Shown: positions 1 to 8,916 of the stretch, piece by piece
How the letters are laid out: each line of letters opens with the position of its first letter
Position numbering within the stretch: position 1 is the stretch's first letter
From: Anaerolineaceae bacterium UBA2274
GTDB taxonomy: Bacteria > Chloroflexota > Anaerolineae > Anaerolineales > Anaerolineaceae
Direction: 5' to 3'
NCBI GenBank assembly: GCA_002347705.1
Contig: DDWY01000091.1
Location: 1 to 56,672, forward strand
DNA: 56,672 nucleotides
Notes under the pieces: model-generated
Seen by the model: only the letters and a program-made list of their open reading frames with translations
What the model was told of the DNA's origin: nothing
Database searches by the model: none
Position numbers and translations under genes: made by a program

Positions 1-1
1 G

Positions 2-2683
2 CGACCTTTTTTCAGTGGAGTCATCTATCTAATTTGCCTTATCGTTACTTTAATGCTTGCACTGGGGATGGTGGGGTGTACCGATTCTTTAAATCGCTTT
101 TCACCTAATGATAGTGTTGACTTCTCAGCTGAGAACGAAGAAATCACCATCACCTTTAGTTTTGACAGCAGCCTTAGCGCTGTCATTAAACCTCTGGTGG
201 AAGCGTTCAACGAGGAGAATCCCACGATCAATGTCCAGTATGTCCCGCTGACGACAGAGGATTACAATACTCCTGATGAGACCGCTGAAGACCGCCTCCT
301 AATGCTGGCTGAAAGCGCAGACGCAACACTGACTTCTATCCGAACTACCGAAATGAGTGGCTATTTCATCGATCTGCAACCTTTGATTGACTCAGACTCG
401 ACCTTCGCCCAGGATGATTTTTGGACCGGATCACTTTCAGCGATGGAAGATACTGAGGGACGTGTATTGGGCCTTCCGATGACGCTTTACCTGCAGGGTA
501 TTTTCTACAACAAGTCCGCTTTCGACGTAGCTAACCTCCCTTATCCCCAACCTGGCTGGACCTGGGATGATTTCCGCACTGCGACCGCTGTCCTTGCGCA
601 AGTTCAAGGATCGGCCCCTCGTTTTGGTTATGCGGACCGGTCTTCCGCTTCGATCCTGCAGCCGCTGATCGGTACGGAACTGGTGTTGAACGATGGGGTA
701 ATTGATGCTGAATCCCTGGCTGCTGAGTTGGACTGGTATGTACAGATGGCCCGGGCAGAGCAGCTTCTGGGATTGAAAACAACTGATTCCTGGTGGAATA
801 GCTTGTTTAGTTATGCCGATCCCCCGGCGATGTGGTACGGCAGCCTTTTTGAATTCACTCTTGGTTCTGTAACAGGGGAGATGGAAGCGATCGACCTGAT
901 GACATACTTCACTGAATCTGCGTACGACTTTGCACCATTTCCCGTTGAATCGGATGGCGAAAACGTGAACACCACGCCGGTCAGTGCGCTGTGCGGAGTA
1001 ATCAGCGCTGGGTCTGAACACCCGGCTGAAGCCTGGCAGTGGTTGAAATACCTTTCTGAACATTGGCTAGTTTCCGACACCAGCTATGCCAGCAACCAAC
1101 TCAACATCCCGGCTCGTCAGTCTGTGGCTGAAGCCGAGGGCTTCTGGGAGAACTATCCGACAGAGGTTCAGGAAGCGATGCAATATGGTTTGGAACATGC
1201 CTGGTTTTCCAGCCTGTATTCCCTGGCTGAAAAGGCAGTCCTGAATGCTGTGGAAGACGCGGCGGAAGGAAGGGCAACGGACTTGTTGAGCGCGCTTGAG
1301 GAAGCTGAAACAAAGCAGGCTTCCTGGCCGCAGGAAAACGCTGTTGTACCAGAAATCATCGTTGCGACACCCCAACCGTCTGAAAGTACGGCTATAGATG
1401 TTGTTACGATCAATTTCTATCATGATAGCTGGGAGTCAAAAGAAAAAGCGGCTATTACCGCATTGGTCAATCAGTTCAACAGGGATCACAAGGGCGAGAT
1501 TATCATCCAGGCGGATAATATTACCCAAGAGTCATACGAGGAAGGGTATTATGCGGGGATGGCGAATACTTACGATTGCTTCATTTCCCAACTTGATTCC
1601 CAGGGAGCTGCATCCTCAGGGTCAATTCTTAACCTAACTGCTTTGATGGAAGCGGAGGAGGCGGCTTTTCAGGAGGATTTTGACCCTCTGATGCTTGATG
1701 CGGCTCAATACAACAATGGTTTGTACGCTTTGCCCCTGTATAATCAACCGGCGATCATGGTCTACAACGCCGATTTACTGGCGGAACTGGGGTTGGAACC
1801 ACCGTCGCTTGATTGGACGTTTGATGAATTTTTGGCATTGATCACAGCGGTTGCTTCATCCTCAGGTAAGGAGCAAGTTTTTGGTTTTCTGCCTGATAGT
1901 CAACGGGTGAGTACAACAGAAATGTTTTTTGCTGGTTTTGGAGTTCAGTGGCGGGATATCTCAGGCGATTTTCCGATAGTATTGTTTGATACACCGGAGA
2001 TGGCGGATACCCTGGTCTGGCTAAATGAACTGGAACAATCCGGGGCCCTATTTGTTGCATCTTCGGGGAATGATTGGTGGCCGTCAATAACCACCGCAAT
2101 TTATGACGGGCAAATTGTTTTCTGGACTGATATTGCGGGAAATGAGGAAAAGGATTTTTTCAGTTATAACAAACCACTCTTCGAGGTTGGTATCGCACCT
2201 CTTCCTTCCACTACGAAACTAAACGGATATTACGATTCGAGTTATATGACGGGCTTTTATATCTCCAACCTGACCGATTATCCTCAGGCTTGCTGGGAAC
2301 TGGCGAAGTACCTTTCGGAAGAATTGGATGTCCTGCCCGGGGTGCCTGCGCGCCTCTCAGTAGCCAGCTCGCCTGAATGGGAGGCAAATGTTGGCGCTGA
2401 AAATGCCGAGGTATACCGGGCAGCAGTGGCTAGTAATCTGGATGATGCCGAAGTTGATCCTTACAATGCCTGGTTCTGGATACCTATGAGGAATTGGTTA
2501 TGGCAGGCTGATCAGAATATTGAGAATGGGAACGACCCTACCCAGGAACTGATACTCGCTCAACAAAATGCTGATGCCTATCTGGATTGCATGGCTTCCT
2601 ACGATGTTTTGAGTATGAACAGTGATGAGATAAAGATAATTGTTCAATTTTGTGCATCCGAAGTGGATCCGTCCTATCAATAA
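2..2683 (+). CDS. Lipoprotein with two tandem extracellular solute-binding domains (5' partial)
   Basis: The frame is open to the left edge of the window, so the start lies outside. The first visible residues form a hydrophobic signal segment ending in a lipobox, GMVGC, with the lipidated Cys near visible residue 26. After it come two successive SBP_bac_1-type domains, roughly residues 45-450 and 463-890. Each opens with the same plan: a beta strand, then a helix of the type 'LVEAFNEENP' in the first and 'LVNQFNRDHK' in the second. A normal family member is about 400-450 residues, so this is a head-to-tail fusion. Six bases separate its stop from the FtsX-like permease gene, and no importer permeases follow, so it may sense or capture substrate for the exporter-like system rather than serve a standard importer. 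The ligand cannot be named. Confidence 0.8.
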   Translation, partial: RPFFSGVIYLICLIVTLMLALGMVGCTDSLNRFSPNDSVDFSAENEEITITFSFDSSLSAVIKPLVEAFNEENPTINVQYVPLTTEDYNTPDETAEDRLLMLAESADATLTSIRTTEMSGYFIDLQPLIDSDSTFAQDDFWTGSLSAMEDTEGRVLGLPMTLYLQGIFYNKSAFDVANLPYPQPGWTWDDFRTATAVLAQVQGSAPRFGYADRSSASILQPLIGTELVLNDGVIDAESLAAELDWYVQMARAEQLLGLKTTDSWWNSLFSYADPPAMWYGSLFEFTLGSVTGEMEAIDLMTYFTESAYDFAPFPVESDGENVNTTPVSALCGVISAGSEHPAEAWQWLKYLSEHWLVSDTSYASNQLNIPARQSVAEAEGFWENYPTEVQEAMQYGLEHAWFSSLYSLAEKAVLNAVEDAAEGRATDLLSALEEAETKQASWPQENAVVPEIIVATPQPSESTAIDVVTINFYHDSWESKEKAAITALVNQFNRDHKGEIIIQADNITQESYEEGYYAGMANTYDCFISQLDSQGAASSGSILNLTALMEAEEAAFQEDFDPLMLDAAQYNNGLYALPLYNQPAIMVYNADLLAELGLEPPSLDWTFDEFLALITAVASSSGKEQVFGFLPDSQRVSTTEMFFAGFGVQWRDISGDFPIVLFDTPEMADTLVWLNELEQSGALFVASSGNDWWPSITTAIYDGQIVFWTDIAGNEEKDFFSYNKPLFEVGIAPLPSTTKLNGYYDSSYMTGFYISNLTDYPQACWELAKYLSEELDVLPGVPARLSVASSPEWEANVGAENAEVYRAAVASNLDDAEVDPYNAWFWIPMRNWLWQADQNIENGNDPTQELILAQQNADAYLDCMASYDVLSMNSDEIKIIVQFCASEVDPSYQ

Positions 2684-2688
2684 AGCTT

Positions 2689-5529
2689 ATGGAGATTCTA
2701 AACCACGAAATTTATCTTCACGCGATAACCTTTGCCCTCAAGCGCCTCTGGAACAAGCGCTGGCTGGCACTCAGCCTTGTTTTGGGTATGCTGGTCGCGG
2801 CTGCACTGGTGATTGCCATCCCGGTTTATTCGGATGGGATCAATGCCAGCATCCTTCAGACCTCTCTGAGTGAAGGTGCAGGCCGCCGCCAGGCATTCGA
2901 TTTTGTGTTCCGTTATATCGGGAGTTGGAACGGCGCCGTCAGCGAAGAACAGTACGCCCCGGTCAACGAATACTTGAGCCAGCAAGCCGCTTCCCAGATC
3001 GGGCTGCCCAGCCTTGAACAAACCCGCTATCTTGCCACGTCCTACCTGCAATTGTATCCCGAAGGTGAAAAATTGGTTTCGGGCAACCGACTTGACCGGG
3101 TCAAATTGGCTTATGTGACAAATGTCTTTGATCATGTACAACTGATCGAAGGTGAATTCCCAAAAATGTCAGATGAAAACAACGGGAATATTGAAGCCCT
3201 GGTATCACTTGACCTTGCCAATGCGCTGGATCTGAACCCGGGGGAAACGTACGTCTTATATCTTCCCGCCAGCGGGGATACGCCGGCATATCAGCGGAGC
3301 ATTACGATCAGTGGTTTGTGGATTCCGGACGATTCCGAGGACGACTTCTGGTCGTTTTATTCAGACAGTTCATTTGAAAAGAAACTGCTCGTACCAGAGG
3401 AATCCTGGTGGGCTGCTGTTGCTGATCTTGCAAATCCAATTGACGAGGCAGCCTGGCGGCTAACGCTGGATGGCAGCAGCATCACCAGTGAACGCGTCTC
3501 CCTTTTGCTGGCCCGGATCATCCAAGCGCAAAACTACACCGCCTCCCTCCTGCCTGATACCGATCTGGAGACCTCACCGGTGACGGCGCTACGTGAATAC
3601 CGGTCCAAGGCCCAATCGCTGTCTGGTTCGTTGTTCGCCTTCAGCGCACCGGTGCTGGGTTTGGTGCTGTTCTTCCTGAGCCTGGCAGCGGGATTGTTCA
3701 TCCACAGCCAGAAGAGCGAGATCGCCGTCCTGCGCAGTCGCGGCGCTCCGCGGCTGTGGATTCTGGTGGTCTACCTGGTCGAATGGGGACTGCTGGGACT
3801 GGTTGCCTGGGCCCTAAGTTTGCCAGTTGGTCTGCTCCTGGCCGGGTTGATGGGAAGAACCCAATCCTTCCTCGACTTCTCCAATGCGGCTGCTTTTACA
3901 CCTCATCTTGGATTCCAAAGCGCAATGATGGGATTGCTGGCAGTGGTGATTGGGATTGTCGCCTGTCTCATTCCCGTGTGGCGGGAGGGACGCAATACCG
4001 TGCTCTCCTATAAACAGGAACGGGCTCGCTCCCGGAAGAAACCCTTCTGGCAGCGCTTCTATCTGGACCTCGCCTGCCTGCTTCCCGCACTGTATGGCTG
4101 GTACACTTTGCGCTCCCAGGGGCGTTTGAGCCTGTTGGGACGGGCTGTTGGCAGCGCCGATCCCTTCCAGAATCCCTTGCTCTTCCTTTTACCATCGCTC
4201 TTTTTGTTGGGTTGTGGTCTGCTGGCGCTTCGGGTTTTGCCTCCGCTGCTAAATCTCTTGGCAGCACTATCCACCCGCCTACCTGGTGTGACTCTGCCTT
4301 ATGTCTTACGTCAATACGCTCGTTCGGGTCGCTCATATCAAGGTGTGTTACTCCTGGCGATCTGTACGGTTGGATTGGCGGCGTTTGTCGCCTCAGAAGC
4401 CTTATCGCTGGACCAGACAACTCATGACAGTATTTATTATTCGGTTGGCGCGGATCTGAACCTCGCGGAAGGGGGAGAATACATCACCGGGCAGGATGAA
4501 GACGATCAGGACAGCGGATTGTGGAATTTCCTGCCTATCGAAGATCATTTGACTCTGCCAGGAGTAACTGCTGCTGCACGTGTGGGTGATTATTCGGTGA
4601 GCCTTTCCGGCAACGGTTATAAAACCAGTGGCCGGCTTTTAGGGATCGATCGAGCCGACTTTGCACAGGTGGCTTTTTTCCGGGAAGATTTTGCCAACGA
4701 ACCATTGATTAGCCTATTGAACCGCTTGGCTGCCAGACCGGATGCTGTGCTGGTAGACCAACAAACCTGGGAGGATTTTGGGCTGAATACAGGGGATTCG
4801 CTTACTTTGAAAGTCGATATTCAGGGAGAGACATTTGAAATCTCCTCGACTGTGGTCGGTGTGTTCACCCGCTTCCCGACCTGGTCTCCGGAAGATGGAG
4901 AGGCGCTGTTCGTTGCCAACCTGGATAACATCTTCGAATCGGTCGGGGCGATTCAGCCATACGACGTTTGGCTGGAGACGGAACAAAACGCAGACTCGTC
5001 TGCCATTGTGACCGGCATCAACCAAATGGGGGTGGCGGTGATCACGGTTCAGGACGCACAGGCTCAATGGCAGGAGGCTGTCCAGGAACCGGGACGACAG
5101 GGCGTGTTGGGAATGCTCTCGGTGGGCTTCCTGGCTGCTGCGGGACTGGCAATTGTCCTGGTTTTGCTCTATATCCTCTTCTCATTCCGGGAACGGGCCA
5201 TCCAACTGGGTGTTCTGCGCGCCATCGGGATGACCGTGCGGCAAATGCGACAAGCTATGGCGGGTGAACTGACGTTCCTGATCGTGTGCAGTCTGCTGAT
5301 CGGCGTGGGGATTGGTGTATTGGCGGTCCAATTATATGTGCCCTACATGCCGGTTCAGAGTGGGATTGGCGTTGATACTTTGTCGCACATCAGTCAGATT
5401 GCCTGGTTGGCTATTGGACAAATTGCATTATGGTTCATTGCAGCACTTGGGTCAGGGGTTGCCCTGTTGATCGCTGCACAACGCCGGATGAATCTGTATC
5501 AAGCCATCAAGTTGGGAGAGACCATTTAA
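2689..5529 (+). CDS. FtsX/MacB-like ABC transporter permease, large
   Basis: About 946 residues. An N-terminal membrane segment (residues ~24-46) is followed by a long extracytoplasmic MacB-PCD-like region, then a first FtsX core (from ~residue 315, including 'SEIAVLRSRGAP'), further membrane helices to ~560, a second extracytoplasmic region and a C-terminal FtsX core (~805-940, with 'QLGVLRAIGMT'). This double-FtsX plan is that of large permeases that need separate ATPases, which two downstream genes provide. I chose the ATG at 2689, just after the stop of the upstream gene, rather than an in-frame TTG at 2650 that would overlap that gene by 34 bases. No strong Shine-Dalgarno is visible, so translation may be coupled. 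The exported or extracted substrate is unknown. Confidence 0.85.
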   Translation: MEILNHEIYLHAITFALKRLWNKRWLALSLVLGMLVAAALVIAIPVYSDGINASILQTSLSEGAGRRQAFDFVFRYIGSWNGAVSEEQYAPVNEYLSQQAASQIGLPSLEQTRYLATSYLQLYPEGEKLVSGNRLDRVKLAYVTNVFDHVQLIEGEFPKMSDENNGNIEALVSLDLANALDLNPGETYVLYLPASGDTPAYQRSITISGLWIPDDSEDDFWSFYSDSSFEKKLLVPEESWWAAVADLANPIDEAAWRLTLDGSSITSERVSLLLARIIQAQNYTASLLPDTDLETSPVTALREYRSKAQSLSGSLFAFSAPVLGLVLFFLSLAAGLFIHSQKSEIAVLRSRGAPRLWILVVYLVEWGLLGLVAWALSLPVGLLLAGLMGRTQSFLDFSNAAAFTPHLGFQSAMMGLLAVVIGIVACLIPVWREGRNTVLSYKQERARSRKKPFWQRFYLDLACLLPALYGWYTLRSQGRLSLLGRAVGSADPFQNPLLFLLPSLFLLGCGLLALRVLPPLLNLLAALSTRLPGVTLPYVLRQYARSGRSYQGVLLLAICTVGLAAFVASEALSLDQTTHDSIYYSVGADLNLAEGGEYITGQDEDDQDSGLWNFLPIEDHLTLPGVTAAARVGDYSVSLSGNGYKTSGRLLGIDRADFAQVAFFREDFANEPLISLLNRLAARPDAVLVDQQTWEDFGLNTGDSLTLKVDIQGETFEISSTVVGVFTRFPTWSPEDGEALFVANLDNIFESVGAIQPYDVWLETEQNADSSAIVTGINQMGVAVITVQDAQAQWQEAVQEPGRQGVLGMLSVGFLAAAGLAIVLVLLYILFSFRERAIQLGVLRAIGMTVRQMRQAMAGELTFLIVCSLLIGVGIGVLAVQLYVPYMPVQSGIGVDTLSHISQIAWLAIGQIALWFIAALGSGVALLIAAQRRMNLYQAIKLGETI

Positions 5530-5541
5530 CATTGGGAGATT

Positions 5542-6945
5542 ATGATGAGGAATAAACAGCTATTGCGTGTAGCTATACGGTTTTTTATCCTAACATTTAT
5601 ACTGACTTCCTGCAATGGAGCAAGGGGGAAAACAACACCGACGCCTGTTCCAACGCCCATCACCGTAGAGAAACCAGTGTATACCGTTGAACGTGGTACG
5701 GTGACTGAGGTAGTGCAGCTCACCGGCCGTGTGACTCCCGTTCAGCAGGAAAATCTTTTCTTCCTTTCAGATGGTGTTGTTGAAGAAGTGTTGGTCGAGG
5801 CGGGTGATTTTGTTGAGATAGATGCGGTATTGGCGAGATTAGATGAGCCGGAACAATATCAGGCAAACCTCGCCACGACGGAATTATCCTATATTCAGGC
5901 CCAACGAAGCTTGGAAGAGATCACGCTTGATCTGCCAGTCAAATTGGCAGAAGCCGAACAGGCTCTGGAGGATGCACTTGAAGAATTGGAATATGCACAA
6001 GCAGCTGTTGATACGGTAGGGGCTCCACGAGTAACGGATACTCTAATGCTGGAAAAATTCCGCGCTGATTATGCCATCACCGAGCAGAGCCTGAAAACCG
6101 CTCAAGCACGTTATGATGCACTGGCAGGGCGTCCGGAAACCGATCAGGAACGCTACAATGCGCTGAATGCGTTGATTGAAGCCCGCAGGGCGCATTATCT
6201 GGCTGCAATAAACTTGAATTGGGCAGAGGGAAATCTCACCCAGTCGGAAATTGACCAGTTGCAGACTGATTTGATCATCGCTCAGGCTAACTATGACAAA
6301 GCGGTAGCCGAGGTGGAACTCTGGGATGCTGATAATCCAACGGGTGAACTTGCGATGGCGGAACTGGTCCTGGCTGATGCAGAAGCGCGTTTCATAATGG
6401 CTCAAAAAGCCCTGGAAGCTATTGAGCTCCGAGCACCTTTTGCCGGACAGATTCTTTCGCTTGGGATTGCGCCTGGAAGTTCTGTCAGCGCTTATCAGGC
6501 TGTGATTACGTTGGCAGATCCTTCCAGCCTGGAAATCCGTGCCATTCCAGGTGCAGATGACCTGCTCAAGTTGGGTATCGGACAACAGGCTGTTGTACGC
6601 CTTTCCTCCCAGTCCGGACAGGAACTGGCAGCGCAGATCATAAATCTACCGTTGTCAATCGATGATGAAACAGGGTTGGACAACAACGTTCACCTCCAGC
6701 TTGAAGATCCCACCATCACCATGACGTTGAACGAAGCGGCGGTGATCCTGATTACCATTGATGAGCGGGAAGATGTCCTCTGGCTTCCACCGGCAGCGCT
6801 GCGTACCTTCCAGGGTGAAACGTATGTGTACGTAGATATTGGTGAGGTGCAGCGCCGGGTCAACGTCATCACTGGGCTTGAATCCACGGACCGGGTGGAA
6901 ATTGTATCCGGCCTGGAAGAAGGCCAGACTGTGATCGGGCAGTGA
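5542..6945 (+). CDS. Lipoprotein membrane-fusion protein (HlyD/MacA-like adaptor)
   Basis: 467 residues. The N-terminal signal ends in a lipobox, LTSC, with Cys24, and is followed by a Thr/Pro-rich linker. A biotinyl-lipoyl-like half motif around residues 55-110 ('VEAGDFVEIDAVLARL') precedes a long helical, probably coiled-coil hairpin (~110-300), then the second lipoyl half ('IELRAPFAGQILSLGI') and beta-barrel domains. This is the MacA/HlyD adaptor order. In diderm bacteria such adaptors reach an outer-membrane channel; none is encoded nearby, and in a monoderm-like Chloroflexota cell it would instead work on the outer face with the FtsX permease. It lies between the permease and the two ATPase genes in one tight operon. 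Confidence 0.82.
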   Translation: MMRNKQLLRVAIRFFILTFILTSCNGARGKTTPTPVPTPITVEKPVYTVERGTVTEVVQLTGRVTPVQQENLFFLSDGVVEEVLVEAGDFVEIDAVLARLDEPEQYQANLATTELSYIQAQRSLEEITLDLPVKLAEAEQALEDALEELEYAQAAVDTVGAPRVTDTLMLEKFRADYAITEQSLKTAQARYDALAGRPETDQERYNALNALIEARRAHYLAAINLNWAEGNLTQSEIDQLQTDLIIAQANYDKAVAEVELWDADNPTGELAMAELVLADAEARFIMAQKALEAIELRAPFAGQILSLGIAPGSSVSAYQAVITLADPSSLEIRAIPGADDLLKLGIGQQAVVRLSSQSGQELAAQIINLPLSIDDETGLDNNVHLQLEDPTITMTLNEAAVILITIDEREDVLWLPPAALRTFQGETYVYVDIGEVQRRVNVITGLESTDRVEIVSGLEEGQTVIGQ

Positions 6946-6947
6946 TA

Positions 6948-7940
6948 ATGATTGAATGTAAAAATCTCGTCAAGATTTACACCCAAACCGGCGTGGATGT
7001 CGTCGCCCTTCAGGGGCTTGATTTACAGGTTGACTCCGGAGAGATGATTGCCATTGTGGGCGAATCGGGATCCGGGAAGTCCACTCTGCTCAATATGATC
7101 GGCGGCTTGGATCGGCCGACGGCGGGAAGGGTGTCTGTGGCGGGACAGGATTTGCAGAAGATCGGCGAAAAGGAACTGGATTACTACCGCTGCCACGAAG
7201 TAGGTTTCATCTGGCAGCAGACAACCCGTAACCTGACGCCATATCTGAGCGCGCAGGAAAATATTGAGCTCCCAATGCGGCTGACGACTCGTTCCACCAC
7301 TCAACGAGAAATTCGAGCCCGGGAACTTTTGGAGTTGGTTGGCCTGGCGGATCGGGGCCATCACCGCCCCGAGCAGCTTTCCGGAGGTGAGCAGCAGCGG
7401 GTGGCGATCGCATTAGCGCTATCGAATCAACCTGCGCTCCTATTAGCAGATGAACCCACCGGTGAACTGGACTCGATGACCGCGTTGAGCATCTACAATC
7501 TGCTAAAGGAAGTAAATCAGAGCTACGGTACCACGGTGGTGATCGTCTCTCATGATCCGGGGATTTGGAAGCATGTCGGGCGGGTCGTTGCCATTCGGGA
7601 TGGAAAAACGAGCACGGAAACGACACGGATCATGGAAGTTGATCCAGGGGAAACCGAGGAAACGCCCGAACATTCAGAGGAATTATTACTGGTCGATTCG
7701 GCCGGAAGGGTGCAAATCCCGAAGGTGGCATTGAAACAGACCCGTATTGGCAGCCGGGTACGATTGGAAGTTAAGGAGGATCAAGTCGTTCTGCATGTCG
7801 TTGAAGGCTATCGGCGAGAAATTGCAGAGGATAGCTCGGAAGATGAAATGATTGCCCTCGTTGAAGAGGAACCTTTACCGGAGGCTGATCATAACATATG
7901 GAAGAAGATCTTGTCCTGGTTCGAACGGAGAAAGAAATGA
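6948..7940 (+). CDS. MacB/LolD-like ABC transporter ATPase with AbrB-like C-terminal extension
   Basis: About 330 residues. Walker A is GESGSGKST (residues 38-46), the signature is LSGGEQQR and Walker B with the following loop is LLLADEPTGELD, the typical LolD/MacB set. The family is usually ~220-240 residues; here ~90 extra residues follow. Within the extension, 'DSAGRVQIPKVALKQTRIG' followed by 'SRVRLEVKEDQVVLHV' has the look of a SpoVT/AbrB swapped-hairpin domain (residues ~243-280), and an acidic tail comes after it. The start is either GTG 6942, which overlaps the upstream stop, or ATG 6948; the latter is used here. The ATPase part is certain; the AbrB-like reading is pattern recognition only. 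Confidence 0.85.
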   Translation: MIECKNLVKIYTQTGVDVVALQGLDLQVDSGEMIAIVGESGSGKSTLLNMIGGLDRPTAGRVSVAGQDLQKIGEKELDYYRCHEVGFIWQQTTRNLTPYLSAQENIELPMRLTTRSTTQREIRARELLELVGLADRGHHRPEQLSGGEQQRVAIALALSNQPALLLADEPTGELDSMTALSIYNLLKEVNQSYGTTVVIVSHDPGIWKHVGRVVAIRDGKTSTETTRIMEVDPGETEETPEHSEELLLVDSAGRVQIPKVALKQTRIGSRVRLEVKEDQVVLHVVEGYRREIAEDSSEDEMIALVEEEPLPEADHNIWKKILSWFERRKK

Positions 7941-8617
7941 CCGAATCGGATTTTCTACTCCAAGTAGATAACGTAAGCCGTACTTTCCAAACCCCAGGTG
8001 GAGATGTCCATGCCTTGCAGGGGATTACGATGAATATCCCCAGAGGCTCTCTCGTTGCATTAAAGGGGCGCTCCGGATCCGGTAAGACAACCCTGCTGAA
8101 TATTTTGGGAGGATTGGATCATCCGACTTCAGGTAAAGTGATCTTCAATGGACAGTGGTTGGGCGGTTTGGGGAATGAAGCGTTAACCCGCCTGCGGAGG
8201 GAACAGATCGGCTTTGTTTTTCAATCTTTTGCATTGCTATCCACCTTTTCAGCGATTGAAAACGTGGATTTCATACTGCGTTTGGCGGGGCATTCTCTGG
8301 ATTTCTGCCAAAAAAGGGCGTTGCAGTGTCTAAAAGTTGTGGGATTGGCCAACCGAAGGAACAGCCGTCCGGATGAACTTTCCGGGGGGCAGCAGCAGCG
8401 CATAGCTATTGCCCGGGCAATAGCAAACCAACCGGCATTGATTTTGGCGGATGAACCAACGGGCGAACTGGATACCGGAACAAGCCGCCAGATCTTTTGT
8501 CTCTTTCGCCGCCTGGTTGAGGAAGAAGGTAATTCAATTCTAGTCACATCGCATAATCCATTGGTTGATGAGATTGCAGACCAGATATTTGAAATAGAGG
8601 ATGGAAGAATAAAATAA
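7937..8617 (+). CDS. MacB/LolD-like ABC transporter ATPase
   Basis: 226 residues, the normal size for LolD/MacB ATPases. Walker A is GRSGSGKTT, the Q-loop lies in 'IGFVFQSFALL', the signature is LSGGQQQR and Walker B is LILADEPTGELD. The ATG at 7937 overlaps the upstream stop as ATGA, which favours it over the in-frame ATG at 7898. Two different ATPases with one double-FtsX permease suggests a heterodimeric motor; the upstream ATPase carries an extra domain that this one lacks. It is the last gene of the operon beginning left of the window. Confidence 0.87.
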   Translation: MTESDFLLQVDNVSRTFQTPGGDVHALQGITMNIPRGSLVALKGRSGSGKTTLLNILGGLDHPTSGKVIFNGQWLGGLGNEALTRLRREQIGFVFQSFALLSTFSAIENVDFILRLAGHSLDFCQKRALQCLKVVGLANRRNSRPDELSGGQQQRIAIARAIANQPALILADEPTGELDTGTSRQIFCLFRRLVEEEGNSILVTSHNPLVDEIADQIFEIEDGRIK

Positions 8618-8659
8618 AACCAATGACTCGAAATAATGGGGAAGGGAAGATCTATTGTT

Positions 8660-8747
8660 TCATTTTCTGTTTCTTAAGTAATCAGCGATGTCAACGGAGA
8701 AGGTAATAGATGGACGCCGATCAGAAGCATCCAATGCCCAATGTCAT
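8660..8747 (-). pseudogene. Remnant of a tyrosine recombinase 3' end
   Basis: Read on the minus strand, this stretch encodes 'SDRRPSITFSVDIADYLR' and then a stop, aligning with the C-terminus of the intact integrase at 9995-11071 ('SDRRPPKALYFDVADFLQ'). Upstream of the serine the match continues as I-G, then a one-base deletion, then L-D-A. Only the last ~30 codons survive. It is a decayed relative of the nearby integrase, not an exact copy. Confidence 0.6.
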
Positions 8748-8805
8748 TAATCGTTGTGCAAGTTAATTGCTTTGCTGTTTTCTCACTTTTCTCGTGAAGT
8801 GATGC

Positions 8806-8833
8806 TTGCGCATTATGAAATATTTGGTATAAT
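8806..8833 (+). promoter_or_regulatory. Extended -10 sigma70-type promoter for the Abi leader
   Basis: TTGCGC at 8806-8811, a 16-base spacer, then TATAAT at 8828-8833 preceded by TGG, giving an extended -10 element (TGGTATAAT). Transcription would begin near 8840, about 77 bases before the Abi start codon, so the hairpin leader would be the first thing transcribed. Confidence 0.6.
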
Positions 8834-8839
8834 CATGTT

Positions 8840-8890
8840 AACAGTACCCACCACGCCTCTGCTTTGCATGCGCACCGAGGTGGGTCATTT
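8840..8890 (+). ncRNA. Structured leader / candidate small RNA upstream of the Abi gene
   Basis: Immediately after the promoter there is a perfect 7-base inverted repeat, ACCCACC near 8846 and GGTGGGT near 8879, enclosing about 26 bases that contain a small inner UGC-UUU-GCA hairpin. No coding sequence covers it. It is either a 5' UTR structure or a separate RNA. I recall that AbiF-like toxins are accompanied by a conserved upstream RNA acting as antitoxin; that comparison is inference here. No poly-T terminator is visible between the hairpin and the gene. Confidence 0.4.
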
Positions 8891-8916
8891 ATTTAGACAA
8901 CTAAGGTGGAAAAAAT

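Noticed and set aside
437..1063. 208-codon minus-strand frame opposite the solute-binding lipoprotein
   Set aside because: Antisense shadow of a clear coding sequence; Arg/Ser/Gln-rich composition with no motif.
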